Shown here: one piece after another, positions 10,981 to 23,550 of the stretch | Numbering within the stretch: position 1 is the stretch's first letter | Layout of the letters: the number at the start of each line of letters is the position of its first letter | From: Salvelinus alpinus | Taxonomy: Eukaryota; Chordata; Actinopteri; Salmoniformes; Salmonidae | Direction: 5' to 3' | Assembly (NCBI RefSeq): GCF_045679555.1 | Contig: NC_092092.1 | Coordinates: 6,876,643 to 6,940,642, forward strand | DNA: 64,000 nucleotides | Translations under genes and position numbers: made by a program | The notes under the pieces: model-generated | The model's database searches: none | The model's input: the letters and a program-made list of their open reading frames with translations, nothing else | What the model was told of the DNA's origin: nothing

Positions 10981-11905
10981 ATCAATCAATCAATTAATCA
11001 CATTTATTTATAAAGCCCTTTTTAGCAGAGTGCTTTACAGAAACCCAGTCTAAAACCTCAAACAGTATGCAATGTAGATGGTGGCAGGAAGAAAGGCAGG
11101 AACCTAGGGAGAAACCTAGAGAGGAACCAGGCTCTGTGGAGTGGCCAGTTCTCTTCTGGCTGTGCAGGGTGGAGATTATAAGAGTACATGGCCATTAAGG
11201 CCAGATTGTTCTTCAAGATGTTCAATCGTTCATAGATGACCAGCAGGGTCAAATAATAATCACAGTGGCTGTAGAGGGTGCAACAGGTCAGTACCTCAGG
11301 AGTAAATGTCAGCTGGTTTTTCATAGTCGAGCATTCATATGTCGAGACAGCAGGTGCAGTAGAGAGAGAGAGTCGAAAACAGTAGGTCAAGGAAAAGGTA
11401 ACACTTCCAGTGAACAGGTCAGGGTTCCATAGCCGCAGGCAGAACAGTTGAAACTGGAGCAGCAACATGACCAGGTGGACTGGGAACAGCCAGGAGTAAT
11501 CAGGCCAGGTAGTCCTGAGGCATGGTCCTAGGGCTCAGGTCCTCCAAGGGGAGGGAGAGAGAGAGAATTAGAGGGAGCATACTTAAATTCACACAGGACA
11601 TCAGATAAGACGGGAGAATTAGACCAGATATAACAGACTGACCCTAGCCCCCAGGCACATAGACTATTGCAGCATAAATACTGAAGGCTGAGACAGTGGA
11701 GGGGTCGGGGGACACTGTTGCCCCGTCTGACAATACAATACCCCCGGACAGGGCCATCCAGGGTAGTCTGTAACCCCACCCACGTTTCCAAAGCACAGCC
11801 CCCACACATCTAGAGGGATATCAACAGATCAACAACTTACTATCCTGAAACAAGGCTGAGTATAGCCCACGAGGATCTCCTCCACCGCAAGAGCCCGAAG
11901 GGGGC
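10981..11905 (-). mobile_element. Retroposon-like dispersed repeat, about 0.9 kb, reverse copy
   Basis: On the minus strand it runs from a GC-rich head near 11905 to a simple-repeat tail near 10981. It is clearly the same family as 42941-43869, sharing the GATATCCCTCTAG, GTCTCAGCCT and TTTCAACTGTTCTG blocks. Open frames inside it differ between copies and carry no known domain. A tail of short tandem units suggests spread by reverse transcription. Confidence 0.75.
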
Positions 11906-12239
11906 TCTTACACAACTAAAAGTCACAATGACACGCAACCAAAACCCAGAAGTGTTACCATTAAAACATTGTCCATCTGTTTGAGCACAGAATTGAATAG
12001 AGAACAACCAATCTGTTTTGTTGAGTGTATCGTGATTGAATTTTATCACCAAGACCAATCCAATTGTTCCAAACTACTGCTGCTGCATGGATAGCCTTGT
12101 AATGTCAATTTTGCTGTTTTGTCTACGAGAGTTATGGAACTTGGCAGATAGAGCATTGTACTGAAATGACTAAACCATGGTGGTTTTAGTGTAGACTCCA
12201 TGTATTACTAAACTAATGCAGGAGTTATTCAAAAACTGA

Positions 12240-12620
12240 CTTCATAGCCATGAACCCACTGAACTTTTATTCACAATCATGAAGCCAAAGATCATACCCA
12301 CCTCACACCATTACAAATAAAAAGGGAGGTTAGCATGACTTGGGGGTATGATCTTTGACCCTCTGTAACTTTCTCATTCATCATTATTCACGATTCATTC
12401 AGGATTACCCATAATTATGGTAGCATCCAGATTAACGATTCATTCAGGATTATCCATAATTATGGTAGCATCCAGATTAACGTATAAGTGTTTAGAAACA
12501 CATATTCTTATTTACAACAAAAGCGACTCCAAAATAACACAATACATTGTTTACCATTCATTTCTATTGGGAACAAAATAATCTGAAACCCAACTCAAAA
12601 CGAACTGCCAGTGCATCCAA
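12240..12620. repeat. Dispersed repeat with hairpin and a 2-copy tandem
   Basis: Two arms, AAAGATCATACCCA near 12288 and its complement near 12345, can form a hairpin. Next to it a unit of about 52 bp (ATTCATTCAGGATTA...) is present twice at 12388-12481. The sequence looks like a salmonid interspersed repeat, but I cannot name it. The rest of 11906-13640 holds no gene. Confidence 0.4.
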
Positions 12621-13642
12621 TAATTTTGTATGGTCACTAGCTTGATGTTGTCATTGCTAGGAATATGGGACAAATTACTAAACGTTTTGACTACTTTATT
12701 GATAAGAATATTTTGGAGTGTCAATTTTGACTCCTATTTGTTTTATTTTTATAAAACAATATTGGCTGTTAAACAAAATCTCTTTCTCTGAGCAATTGGA
12801 TTAGTATAAAATAATATCACTTCACAATTTTTTTTATCAACAATATAGTATTTGAATGATTTATTGGTGATCTTTATCAAGGGTGTGAATAAATTCAGAC
12901 CCTAATGTACTGCACCATATAATAGACCTGGGTAGAAAATGTGTTTCTATTCCACAATGCAAAGTTAACAGTAGCTTTCAGACACAAGTTGTTGTTGATA
13001 GACAGCTTTCCCATTACCAACTGTAGGCCTACCATCCTGTAAGGTTATGAGAAATATAGTCCGGCTTACTACAGTTGTACATGGCCAGAGACACCAGGAA
13101 GTAAAACCAGACACTCCACGTTGTGCTCCTGTAGCTAGGCTATGTATTAGGACCTGTGTGGACTAAACAATTGACTGACCCAGATTGTATGAAAGTCAAT
13201 TCCCTATTCACGCCTACATCAAATTATATTAAAAAAAGGGCATTCATCAGAGGCATAACGGAGTATTGTGAAAGCTAACTTGCTACTTCTACTGCAATAT
13301 TGCATAAAGAATCATTCAAATCGAGTTTAGAGTATTATTCCCTCGATGTTCAGACAGAAGCCCAGCTCTCTTTGGGCATCTGTGGCGACAGGCAGATAAT
13401 CCCTGTTAACTACAGTACAGTATGTGTGTTCTTCAGCCCTAGCTACCTTTACACGTCATTAACGTCAACACCACCAGGATGGAAAAGTCAGGACGAAAAG
13501 GGATCTCCCAATTCCATTGCCTCATATCTCCCTGCCCTGTGGGCCCACAACAGCAACAACCCTACCTGGGTTATAATAAAGCCATGTGGGTGCTTATATT
13601 TGTCCTATTGTGTAATGTGTACTGTGAACTGTGTACTGTGTA

Positions 13643-13644
<2 letters not shown>

Positions 13645-13731
<87 letters not shown>
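13645..13731. repeat. (GT)n microsatellite
   Basis: A nearly pure run of GT dinucleotides. The 150-codon frame across it is a repeat artefact. Confidence 0.97.
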
Positions 13732-13734
<3 letters not shown>

Positions 13735-13743
13735 TTGTACTGT

Positions 13744-15136
13744 ACACACTAAAAAGAAACGGTTTTATATAGAGTCAAATGAGGGTTGTTTGGCTTGGTA
13801 GTATAGCAGAATCCTTTTTGGTGCTATACGGAACCTTTTTATATAATATCCCTTTTATATATATTCTATATAACACCAAAAAAGGGTTCTGCTATGTTTT
13901 AAAGCCTTTTTACATTTAACATGTACATTTTGGCCGTTTAGTAGATTCTCTTTTCCAGAACGACTTACAGTAATGAGCTTGCAGACATTTTTTTCATACT
14001 ATTTTACATTTTTTATTTCTTTTTTAGAACCTTTATTGAGAGTGGTTTAACACTACATGGCCAAAAGTATGTGGACACCTGCTCGTCAAACATCTCATTA
14101 CAAAATCATGGACATTAATATGAAGTTGGTCCCCCCTTTGCTGCTATAACAGCCTCCACTCTTCTGTGAGGGCTTTCCACTAGATGTTGGAACATTGCTG
14201 GGGGGGGGACTTGCTTCCATTCAGCCACAAGAGCATTATAGTGAGGTCAGGCACTGATGTTGGGCGATTAGGCCTGGCTCGCAGTCGGTGTTCCAATTCA
14301 TCCCAGAGATGTTCGGTGGGGTTGAGATCAGGGCTCTGTGCAGGCCAGTCAAGTTCTTCCACACCGTTCTCGAACAAACCATTTCCGTACGGACCTCACT
14401 TTGTGCACGGTGGCAGTGTCATGTTAAAATAGGAAAGGGCCTTCCCCAAACTATTGGCATAAAGTTGGAAGCACAGAATCGTCTAGAATATCATTGTATG
14501 TTCTGGTGTTAGAATTTCCCTTCACTGGAACTAAGGAGCCTAGCACGAACCATGAAAAACAGCCCAGACCATTATTCTTTCTCTACCAAACTTTACAGTT
14601 GGCACTATGCATTTGGACAGGTAGCGTTCTCCTGGCATCCACCAAATCCAGAGTAGTCCATCGGACTGCCAGATGGGAAGCGTGATTCATCATTTCAGAG
14701 AACACGTTTCCACTGCTCCAGAGTCCAATGGCAGCAAGCTTTACACCACTCCGGCCGACGTTTGGCATTGTGCATGGTGATCTTAGGCTTGTGTGCGGCT
14801 GCTCTCCCATGGAAACCCATTTCATGAAGCTCCTGACGAACAGTTATTGTGCTGACCTTGTTTCCAGAGGCAGTTTGGAACTGGGTAGTGAGTGTTGCAA
14901 CCGAGGACAGACAATCACTCAGGGTTGCCCAAAAAGAGCTGTGTGCAAACCACACACCCCCATATGCTAATGAGCTTCCGCCCCTACATTTGAGTTATTA
15001 CCTTGAGTGAGATGAAATAACCCTTTTTTAACTGAAAAGAACCATTAAAGGACTCAAAGGGTTATTTTGGTTAGTATGATTCCACATACAGCCATCATCC
15101 TTCCTAAGAAACCCTTAAGGAATCCTCATTTTTTGT
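13744..15136. repeat. Teleost MITE-like repeat interrupted by a Tc1 relic
   Basis: The left part begins ACACACTAAAAAG and contains AACCTTTTT and AAAAGGGTTCT blocks. The right part, after the Tc1 relic, has matching GGGTTATTTTGG and ends ATTTTTTGTGTGT. The ends are roughly inverted copies, so the Tc1 relic (14051-14965) seems to have landed inside this older repeat. A block at 13925-13975 resembles a motif common in fish genomes (CGACTTACAGTAA). Confidence 0.45.
14051..14965 (-). pseudogene. Tc1/mariner transposase pseudogene, truncated
   Basis: The + strand begins with a Tc1-type terminal repeat (CACTACATGGCCAAAAGTAT). On the minus strand, frames encode a Tc1 DNA-binding region (VRQELHEMGFHGRAA, HNAKRRPEWCK) at 14695-14955 and the third catalytic region (DWPAQSPDLNPTEHLWDEL) at 14180-14360. 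The middle is broken and frame-shifted. The transposase N-terminus and the second terminal repeat are absent, so the copy is truncated near 14965. Tc1 enzymes cut and paste DNA at TA sites; this one is dead. Confidence 0.85.
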
Positions 15137-15864
15137 GTGTATGTCAAACAAACCTTTTTTACGACACCATTAGAGGGATAGGTTAATCAATAGATTCTCA
15201 TATCTGAAAACCTGCCTATTTGAAATTTTTCTTGCTTCTGACAATTAATAAAGATTTCTGGAGAAACTATTGAGAGGGAAGCAAAGATACATTTGAGTCT
15301 GATGTGTCATGTCACTCTCTGAGGATTGTTAGACTGGAAATATGGGTTTCATGGTCAATTCATAGAGAAACAGAGAGAGTGGGGACATGAGGGAGAGTGG
15401 GATTCCTCTACTCTTTATGTGGTCAAGTAACGGCGAATACAGGTTGAAAAGCTCTAATTTTGAACCATTGTCAGGAGGGTTGTTCAACTATTTAACAAAT
15501 ATGTTTGGACTCGTTTCACGTCCAGACGGAGAAAGAGGCGGTTGAGTTTCTCACCCTTGTTAATAATGGACTCTCCTGATTCCCATGAGAGGTAGCCTAG
15601 AACTAGAGATCAGGATCAGTATAGATGGAGAAATAGTCATCAATACAACACAAAGTAGTCGCTGAACAGCTTGGAAACAATGTATTGCAGAAAGGCTAAA
15701 TGCTGGGCAAGATGGCCAGAAGGAAAGAGACACAACAACTTGCTCTGAGCCATGGAGTTTGTTAAGGTTACCCTTATGATAATGCACACAAACCGGCCTA
15801 CCCAGACAAACACAGGGACACACCTAAGGGGAGGTGTTTATATTTACTTTGTACAGCTACAGGT
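15137..15864. other. No recognisable gene; possible upstream region of kcnj16
   Basis: No repeat family or coding frame stands out. A TATA-like stretch (TTTATATTTA) at about 15837 lies just upstream of a candidate noncoding exon. Confidence 0.35.
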
Positions 15865-15986
15865 GGGCCGATTTCATTCTAGTAGGCACGGCTGTTGTTG
15901 CACCTGTACCAGTCTCTGGTTCTTCCCTCCACACAGGAAGCAGCCTCACACAGAGGTAGACCGACTCCAGACTACTTTTGTAACAG
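15865..15986 (+). other. kcnj16: Candidate noncoding exon of kcnj16
   Basis: A stretch ending AACAG is followed by a good 5' splice site (GTATGA at 15987). A TATA-like sequence lies about 30 bp upstream of the proposed start. Mammalian KCNJ16 has noncoding 5' exons far from the coding exon, so such an exon is expected somewhere upstream of the acceptor at 27774-27775. Nothing in the sequence ties this particular donor to kcnj16, and chance donors are common. Confidence 0.25.
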
Positions 15987-16849
15987 GTATGAAACAACAA
16001 TGCTCTTTTTATCTATTTTTCTCTTTTTTTTAGTTCATCACAATTTTGCTTTAAAATACGACTGTTTATTATTTAACTCTTGGGCCTACAATTTCCTCGC
16101 CCCGTGGAACTTGAACTAACACAATAAAAAAAAGATCGGTCTTCTCATGAAAACGTCTGTAGCGTCCGAACAATTTGGCCTAGGAAGTATTATTGAACGA
16201 TGAGAAATCTCACGAACACGATGGTGTTCTCCGTTCTGCTCTAGGATGTTCACAAGACTCGTCTGAAGGTTCTCGGGTAACAGTTTTTAAAAAATGATGG
16301 AAGTATATATGGAGATAGTTTAGCACCTGAAATAAGGTGATACATACCTGTCATATCTTTTTATTATGCAGTGTAAATTGTTTCCTGGTCTCTCAGATAT
16401 AGAACAGGCAGTTCAGAACCAACTTCCTCTTGAAAATGTTTTGGGGAATATCTGTTCCATGTAGTGAATCTGTTATTCAATGCATTTCTATTGGCTAATA
16501 GCAGTAATACCAAATTCAATGTTTCATCCAATTGTTTTTTTATATATATATATTTTTTTTTATACTTGAAGGGGTCTTAAAATTCGAACTCAAATAGCTA
16601 AATAATCCTTGCTATGACCCTCTTAAAACAATTCCATACTGTATGTTAATTTAGAACCCCCCCCCCAGCTTAGACAGGGCTTAGACTCTAGAGGTTTAAT
16701 GGAGAGCCATGCAATTACTAAATTCAATTTATTACACGGAAAATGCCTTTGTAGTCAAATGGCAACTCAAGCCAAAGTATTGGGAGTTGCATCATGAAAA
16801 CCTAACGTGCGGTCTTGCACAGGGGATATTTAAAGCATTCAGCTTTACT

Positions 16850-17200
16850 TACGTCAAATCAACATCTATTCCACTTTGGTTCAACGTCATTTAAATGAAA
16901 TTACTTGGGAAACAACGTTGATTCAGCAAGTGTCTTCCCATCGAGCGTCAATTCTTTCCACTGAGATGATGCACAGAATGCTGACAGAGCAGAAAATACA
17001 CTGTTTCATAAATATTGATCTGTCAAGCATGGCTCAAGCAAAGAATAAGAGTTTCTGGTTATAAATCAATTGAAGGTCATCAAGCATGCCTTCCTGAAGT
17101 GATAAAAGCCAGGATTAAATCCGATCAGTGGTAGATTTGCGTTATAAGGGCTTGACATTTAAAGGTCCTTTTCAATTCTTCTAACATCACTTCTTTCCAC
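16850..17200. repeat. Unnamed dispersed repeat, copy A
   Basis: This stretch shares blocks such as GCTGACAGAGCAGAAAA and TTTCTGG with 18300-18430, and CATCAAG...TTCCTGAAGT and TTTTGACATTTAAAG-like blocks with 21130-21320. It appears to be one salmonid repeat family with three decayed copies. The small open frames in it show no domain. Bases 17200-18300 hold no gene, only a C16 run at 17802-17817. Confidence 0.4.
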
Positions 17201-18299
17201 TGAGAAAACAGAAAATATACTGAAAGTGTAAGTTATATACGTTTTTTTTTGGTTTAACAACAGTTTGTCTTACGGTCATCTATTTGTGCTTTAATACTTT
17301 TTCACAAAGAAACTAAACCTAGAAACAGAATAGTGCTGTTGTCAACGTTTTGTTTTTACATTTAAAGTGTTGAGACACAAAAACTCAGTAAGGATAGAGT
17401 TTAAAGTGACAACTACGATCTGCTGACAACGACAACAATGGAAAAGCTGAGAATGATCTAACGTTTCTAATTACAGACCTACAGTACCAAGCATGACTGT
17501 TTTTACAAAAAAGAGGGAGTTGTTGACAAGACTGATAGGTTGTTGATCAAAGCTCTGATCTGAATCTTCCATATCTGTGAACTTTCAGTTGTTTTAAAGG
17601 TTAAAGACGCCCTCCAGAAGGGGTTTTACTTTTACTGTTGAAAAAACGATATCCTGAGTATAAATACAGTGAAGTACACATACTAAAGGGTAAACATTTT
17701 TTTTTGTTTTGAGCAAAATATTGTTTTTTAGACAACTGCAAACAAAGAGTAGGTCATTCATGGAGTTGGTCTGACTGGAATCTGTGATGTCATCGCCCCT
17801 GCCCCCCCCCCCCCCCCACCCCTCTGTTTGAGGAACAATAGAGGAGCCATAGAGAACAGAAGAAAGGACAGGCCCCTCCCACTTGTGCTATGTCATGACT
17901 TACCTGAACTACCTATTGAGATGTGCCTTTTTGTTAAGTAGATCAGGTGTTTCAGCTGAAAAGGAGACCGGAGGGCCACTAAAATCTACAGTTAGTCTCA
18001 GAATATCAGAACCTAAATGGAGTTATCACATCAAGGTACAGTAAAGTACTTTGTCTGAAGTAAATCCTTGCTGCGACTCTGGGCGATTGACAGTAATTGC
18101 CATTTGATTGTTTGTCACTGAGCCATACTAACATACTGGGCCCGTATACATAACTACATCTCAGAGTAGGTCTAGTATCAGTTCCCGTCTGTGTATTCAT
18201 TTTAATCTAAAAGACAACTCGGATCTTAGATCAGCACTTCTACTTTGAGATGCTTTATGAGTATGGGTAGGAAGCTCCTAGTTTGTTTGTGGTCCGAGA

Positions 18300-18430
18300 G
18301 AGCATTATGAAGTGAAGAGTGCATCAGTCGATGACACCTAGACGCTGACAGAGCAGAAAAAGACTCTGTTTCAAAAAAAAATTGTTGTCTATTGATCTTT
18401 CAAAAGATGGCACAAGCTGTGAATAATACC
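18300..18430. repeat. Unnamed dispersed repeat, copy B
   Basis: Partial copy of the family at 16850-17200, sharing the CGCTGACAGAGCAGAAAA block and the ATTGATCTTTCAA-like block. Bases 18431-19187 hold no recognised gene. Confidence 0.35.
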
Positions 18431-19221
18431 GTTTTCACATTAACGATAGCAAAGTGACATTTTTCGAGAGGTTCTCGAAGAGATATCGATTCTCGAGAGG
18501 CAATACTGTTGTGTAAACTTGCGAACTTCTCACATCTCGAAGCCTTACCTCGGGAGGTCGCGCACGACACTCGCCCAACAGTTGCCCCCCCCCCGAGCAA
18601 GGCAATGTAAAACAGAATTGTCTCGTTGAACTCCAAGTCAAACTACATAAGTCAACATTTTTGAGATAGTAGATCATACAAATAGAATATGTTTTTTTTC
18701 TCCATTTGTAACATTGTGTGGTGATTTTAGAGGTTGCACCACAGGCCCCAGAGTGGTGTGGTTGGAAATTGTTTTCCTGGGGTCCCAGAGATTTTTCTGA
18801 TCTGGTAGGCTTACCTAACCGGGTATAATTCTTGGTAAAACATAGTATTAAAAGCAGCTATAAAACATGGTTTAACTATATGTGGGCTATGATGGGACCA
18901 GGGGAAGAACTCCTGGCCCTAGGGAGAATGAAAACCGAAAAATCCTGTAAAAAAAAATAATCATGAGGTGAATCAGTCTAAACCACGATAATTTGTCTCT
19001 CTTTTCAACAGTTTTATGTCAATTTTTTTGTATTAATACAAATCAAAAGTCCTGGGGCAAAACACCAGCTTGCCACACGTTTCCCGGCGGCAACGTGGAT
19101 AGATGGAAATTGCCACACAATGCTACAAATAAAGAAACATAGCCTACAGTATATGTATGATCTACAACAGGGCTACCCAACCCTCTTCCTGGAGATCTAC
19201 GGTCTTGTGGGTTTTCAGTCC

Positions 19222-19989
19222 AAAACCCACAGGACAGTAGCTCTCCAGGAAGAGGGTTGGACTGAAAACCCACAGGACAGTAGCTCTCCAGGAAGAGGGT
19301 TGGACTGAAAACCCACAGGACAGTAGCTCTCCAGGAAGAGGGTTGGACTGAAAACCCACAGGACAGTAGCTCTCCAGGAAGAGGGTTGGACTGAAAACCC
19401 ACAGGACAGTAGCTCTCCAGGAAGAGGGTTGGACTGAAAACCCACAGGACAGTAGCTCTCCAGGAAGAGGGTTGGACTGAAAACCCACAGGACAGTAGAT
19501 CTCCAGGAAGAGGGTTGGACTGAAAACCCACAGGACAGTAGCTCTCCAGGAAGAGGGTTGGACTGAAAACCCACAGGACAGTAGCTCTCCAGGAAGAGGG
19601 TTGGACTGAAAACCCACAGGACAGTAGCTCTCCAGGAAGAGGGTTGGACTGAAAACCCACAGGACAGTAGATCTCCAGGAAGAGGTTTGGACTGAAAACC
19701 CACCGGACAGTAGATCTCAAGGAATTGGGTTGGACTGAAAACCCACAGGACAGTAGATCTCCAGGAAGAGGGTTGGACTGAAAACCCACAGGACAGTAGA
19801 TCTCCAGGAAGAGGGTTGGACTGAAAACCCACAGGACAGTAGCTCTCCAGGAAGAGGGTTGGACAGAAAACCCACAGGACAGTAGATCTCCAGGAAGAGG
19901 GTTGGACTGAAAACCCACAGGACAGTAGCTCTCCAGGAAGAGGGTTGGACTGAAAACCCACAGGACAGTAGCTCTCCAGGAAGAGGGTT
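19222..19989. repeat. 43-bp minisatellite, about 18 units
   Basis: The unit contains CTCTCCAGGAAGAGGGTTGG and CTGAAAACCCACAGGACAGT. An inverted unit precedes it (19175-19221), so the left edge forms a hairpin. Because 43 is not divisible by three, all three minus frames stay open, giving 151-, 248- and 360-codon frames that are artefacts. Confidence 0.95.
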
Positions 19990-20164
19990 GTTTAGCCCTG
20001 ATATAAGGTATATACATTTTATTTTTGGAATGGTGGGAATGGGCTTCCACATTAAATAACACAACACCTCGGTGATTTATACCCGCGTTTTCAGTCGCAA
20101 TTTGCTTTAACCACATGATTTGCATAATATTGATCAGAAATAAGCATTGTTTCTTGTAATGTTG

Positions 20165-20262
20165 TAAGGTAAGCCTACTGTACGGAGCTCGGAGTTTAAG
20201 AATTTCACTGTACCCTGCAATTACATCAGCATGTGACGAATAAACTCATCTAATCTAATCTG
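20165..20262 (+). repeat. SINE-like 3' tail fragment
   Basis: The stretch from AAGAATTTCACTGTACCCTG through GTGACGAATAAACTCATCTA resembles the conserved 3' end of fish SINEs that end in short tandem TCTAA units. The head is missing. Confidence 0.4.
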
Positions 20263-20470
20263 CATATTGCTATTAACGGGTTAACCATTCATCTTTGATA
20301 GGCTAACGTTACTTGATGAAGACATGTTAGCTTTAGCTAGCAGTAACACTGTGTAACACTTTTGTCTGGAAGCTAAAATGTATTGAGTGTACAGATGAGA
20401 AAATAAACCCTTTAATTGTCTGCACATGAAATGTTGAGTAATATAGTAGATCCATGAAGAGTTGATTGCT

Positions 20471-20614
20471 TAACGTTAGCTTGTAGCTAGCTTAAAGTTA
20501 GCTTGTAGCTAGCTTAACGTTAGCTTGTAGCTAGCTTAACGTTAGCTTGTAGCTAGCTTAACGTTAGCTTGTAGCTAGCTTGTAGCTAGCTTAACGTTAG
20601 CTTGTAGCTAGCGT
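20471..20614. repeat. 22-bp tandem repeat, about 6 units
   Basis: The unit is TTAACGTTAGCTTGTAGCTAGC, with some units shortened. Its AGCTAGCT core is palindromic. Confidence 0.9.
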
Positions 20615-20651
20615 GTTGAATAGTTTGCAATGCCTCCTGGCTGGTGGGTAC

Positions 20652-21029
20652 TGTGACATTTTGTGTTGAACCTTAGTTCCTTGTTTATGTCTCTATTTTG
20701 GTTTGGTCAGGGCGTGAGTTGGGGTGGGCATTCTATGTCTGGTGTTCTATGTTTTATTTTCTGTGTGTTTGGCCGGGTGTAGTTCTCAATCAGAGGCAGC
20801 TGTCTATCGTTGTCTCTGATTGGGAACCATACTTAGGTAGCCCTTTTTCCACCTGTGTGTTGTGGGTAGTTGTTTTCTGTTTTGTGTGTCTTCACCTTAT
20901 AGAAATGTTTCGTTTTCTCGTTCTTCCTCGTTGTTATTTTGTTTAGTGTTCAGTTTTAATGAAATTATAACATGAACACTTACCACGCTGCACCTTGGTC
21001 CTCTCCTTCTTCCCAGGACGACCGTTACA
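20652..21029 (+). mobile_element. Solo LTR-like element, copy 3
   Basis: In the opposite orientation to the copies at 2675 and 9813. It keeps the GTCAGGGCGTGAGTTGGGGT block, the hairpin arms (more diverged) and the GTTACA end. A target duplication was not evident, so either the flanks have decayed or the limits are a few bases off. Confidence 0.75.
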
Positions 21030-21129
21030 CATTTACAGTACTTTTGAGCTGCAAAGCAAGAACGTCAACCAAACCTTCTCTCGGCTTGTGACATTCCCGT
21101 TGCTAATGTGAATTGAAAAGTGTATGCGC

Positions 21130-21320
21130 ATATTATGCAAATTGAAATTTAATCTCGACAGATCTATTCAATGAGAATAAGTGTTTCTGGGTAGAAACTC
21201 ATTAAAGTTCATCAAGATTGCTTTCCTGAAGTAATCAAGAACAGCATTCAATCCGATCAGTTGTAACTCCACATTAGAGGTTTTGACATTTAAAGAACAT
21301 TTTCCATTGAGCCGATATAA
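21130..21320. repeat. Unnamed dispersed repeat, copy C
   Basis: Shares GTTTCTGG, AGTTCATCAAG, TTTCCTGAAGTAAT and CAATCCGATCAGT-like blocks, in the same order, with 17050-17180. Bases 21330-23060 hold no gene I recognise. Confidence 0.4.
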
Positions 21321-23064
21321 GCAGCTTTTACCGTGAATGTTTTCTCCATGAACACGGAAAAATTACCTTTAAAAGGTGCATAGCTGACAAAGCATGATGG
21401 GATTGAATCCCGGCCATATTGATGTCATACTATTAATGTTAAAAAAAAATATATATAAACAGTATATATTCTGTTTATTTAACTCTTTACTGCCTAACCG
21501 TACATGCAAACGGTTAAGTAACAGTTGTATTTCACATACATACATTATCATCTAGTTAGAATTCACTTCACTTTGTTGCCTTGTTCACAATCAATTGCAG
21601 TAAAGCACTACTCAGTAAGGGTCAAATAACCCGATTCAACAAGTGCCTCTACAATAACTGCAATGTTACACAATCTAAACCATTACCCTAACGATAGAAT
21701 GCTTTAGAATGCTTTAGAATGTTTGTCCACAGAGGAACGGACGGTTAAAAGGGGTGACAGAAGGGCCCAGGGCATTACAGGGGGCTGGGCCCACCCGCGT
21801 GAACAACACCGGTTCTATGCCAGTGAACCCTGAGCGGGGTGGCAGAATGTTATTTACTAGTTGTTTAAGTGAACATGTAATAGAGTTGTAAGCGAGGGGC
21901 CCTGAGCGGTACAAGAAATACACCCTGTCTGGTTGGACAAAATACTTTCCCTCATTTCATCCCTCTAGTCCAGTTGTCTCTGAATAGGTGACACGGAGCT
22001 GTGTGGAACAGGAGCTCAACTAGCCTGGAACCCAGATCTTGCCATTGGTGTGACAATGATAAGGAGTTGGCATGAAAGCACAAACAGATCCGAGACCAGG
22101 CTAGAGCTTTATGCTATGATTCTCTGTCCTGCTCGCTCCTTATCCGTGTGTTAGAGGGAAGTTTACTGTAGGGCATGGCCTGCTTTGCTATGGTTGTGTG
22201 CACTTTATTCGCGTGTTGAGTCTGACGTGTTGTTTTGTACACTGAAGGTGTAGGCTCCAGCAACAGGCCAGAGGCTACAGTATATTGCAGGTGAACTGTG
22301 CTGCCATTGGGTGCAAAGGTTTTCAGCACAAACGTACATTATGGAAGGGCACCAGGTTTACGGAATATTACTGCATGCAAGCAAACGGTGTGTGTCCGTG
22401 TGTGTGTGTCCGTGTGTGTCTCCTTCCCTAGACTGGTGGCCAACAGTAACTAGAGGTGCCTGTGTTCACAAGGACATCTGGGTTGCTTCAGCTGTAAATG
22501 CATTATCGTAAATGGACAATTATTCAAATAAATGAATGCCTGATTTGATCTAATTTGTAAAACTGCCGTCTTACTAACCCTGCTGTGCGTGGTGTCTGAC
22601 AGCAATATCATCTAATTAACATCAAAAGCCAAATGAAAAACAAATTAACACTATTTTAGATAAATATCAGACATTCTATACGGTACCCTGCTCTGCCTCT
22701 GTGGAAATACCCTGTTATGCCGGCATAGAGAACAATGAAAACTGGATAAAACTCAAAGAGAACGTGTGAACCGTAATCTGACCACAGTGTAACTTGATTA
22801 AATTAAACTGAAATGAAGACATTTTTTACAGTAGGCTACCCATGTTTGATTGCTTGTTTTTTCACCAGCGTGTTGCAAGATTCATACCTACAATTCTAGC
22901 GTCTGTTTTTCCAAATACAGCACTACAGCTGTTTTTATAGATTTGGATTAAAAAAAATGTTTTACTTGGTCATTGAAATCTGAGTAAAAACAAAAAAAGC
23001 ACACAACTATTAACATTTGAAGGGAACATAACACTCAGATCTTTGATGCTGTTATGAAATAAAC

Positions 23065-23275
23065 ATCCACATGAGACAAGATAGAATTATCCTTATTAAA
23101 CGCATTAAACATTAAAGGGTTTAAGGCCGGTACCTGTAGAAAATATAACCAGAGAGTCAGCCTGTTAACGTCCACATGAAACAAAATAGAATTATCCTTA
23201 TTAAACGCATTAAACATTAAAGGGTTTAAGGCCGGTACCTGTAGAAAATATTACCAGAGAGTCAGCCTGTTAACA
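23065..23275. repeat. About 106-bp tandem duplication, 2 copies
   Basis: A unit starting TCCACATGA and running through AAGGCCGGTACCTGTAGAAA is present twice with few differences. Confidence 0.85.
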
Positions 23276-23384
23276 TATTTGAAGGGGGCTGTTGTGAGTT
23301 TCTTGACAAACTTTCCTTGTTGGAGAAACACTGACCATATTGTCCTGGGAGGCGCGAGTCTTAATTAAGTTTGACTGAGGCTGA

Positions 23385-23550
23385 ATTCCAAATGGCAACC
23401 CTTTAACTATATACTGCATTACCCATAGTGCTCTGGTCTAAAGTAGTGCACTATATAGGGAATAGGCCCCTGGTCTAAAGTAGTGCACTATATAGGGAAT
23501 AGGGCCCTGGTCTAAAGTAGTGCACTATATAAGGTGCCATTTGGGACGTA
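23385..23550. repeat. Short MITE-like repeat with internal triplication
   Basis: The ends, CCAAATGGCAACC and GGTGCCATTTGGGA, are near-inverted copies. Inside, a unit of about 38 bp around GTCTAAAGTAGTGCACTATA occurs three times. This block is common in salmonid genomes. Bases 23551-24425 hold no gene. Confidence 0.6.

Noticed and set aside
13300-13752. 150-codon + frame ending in the GT tract
   Set aside because: The part before the repeat has no recognisable domain, and the end is Val-Cys repeats.
19043-20125. 360-, 248- and 151-codon minus frames
   Set aside because: All three frames of the 43-bp array are open and give the same peptides shifted, a repeat artefact.
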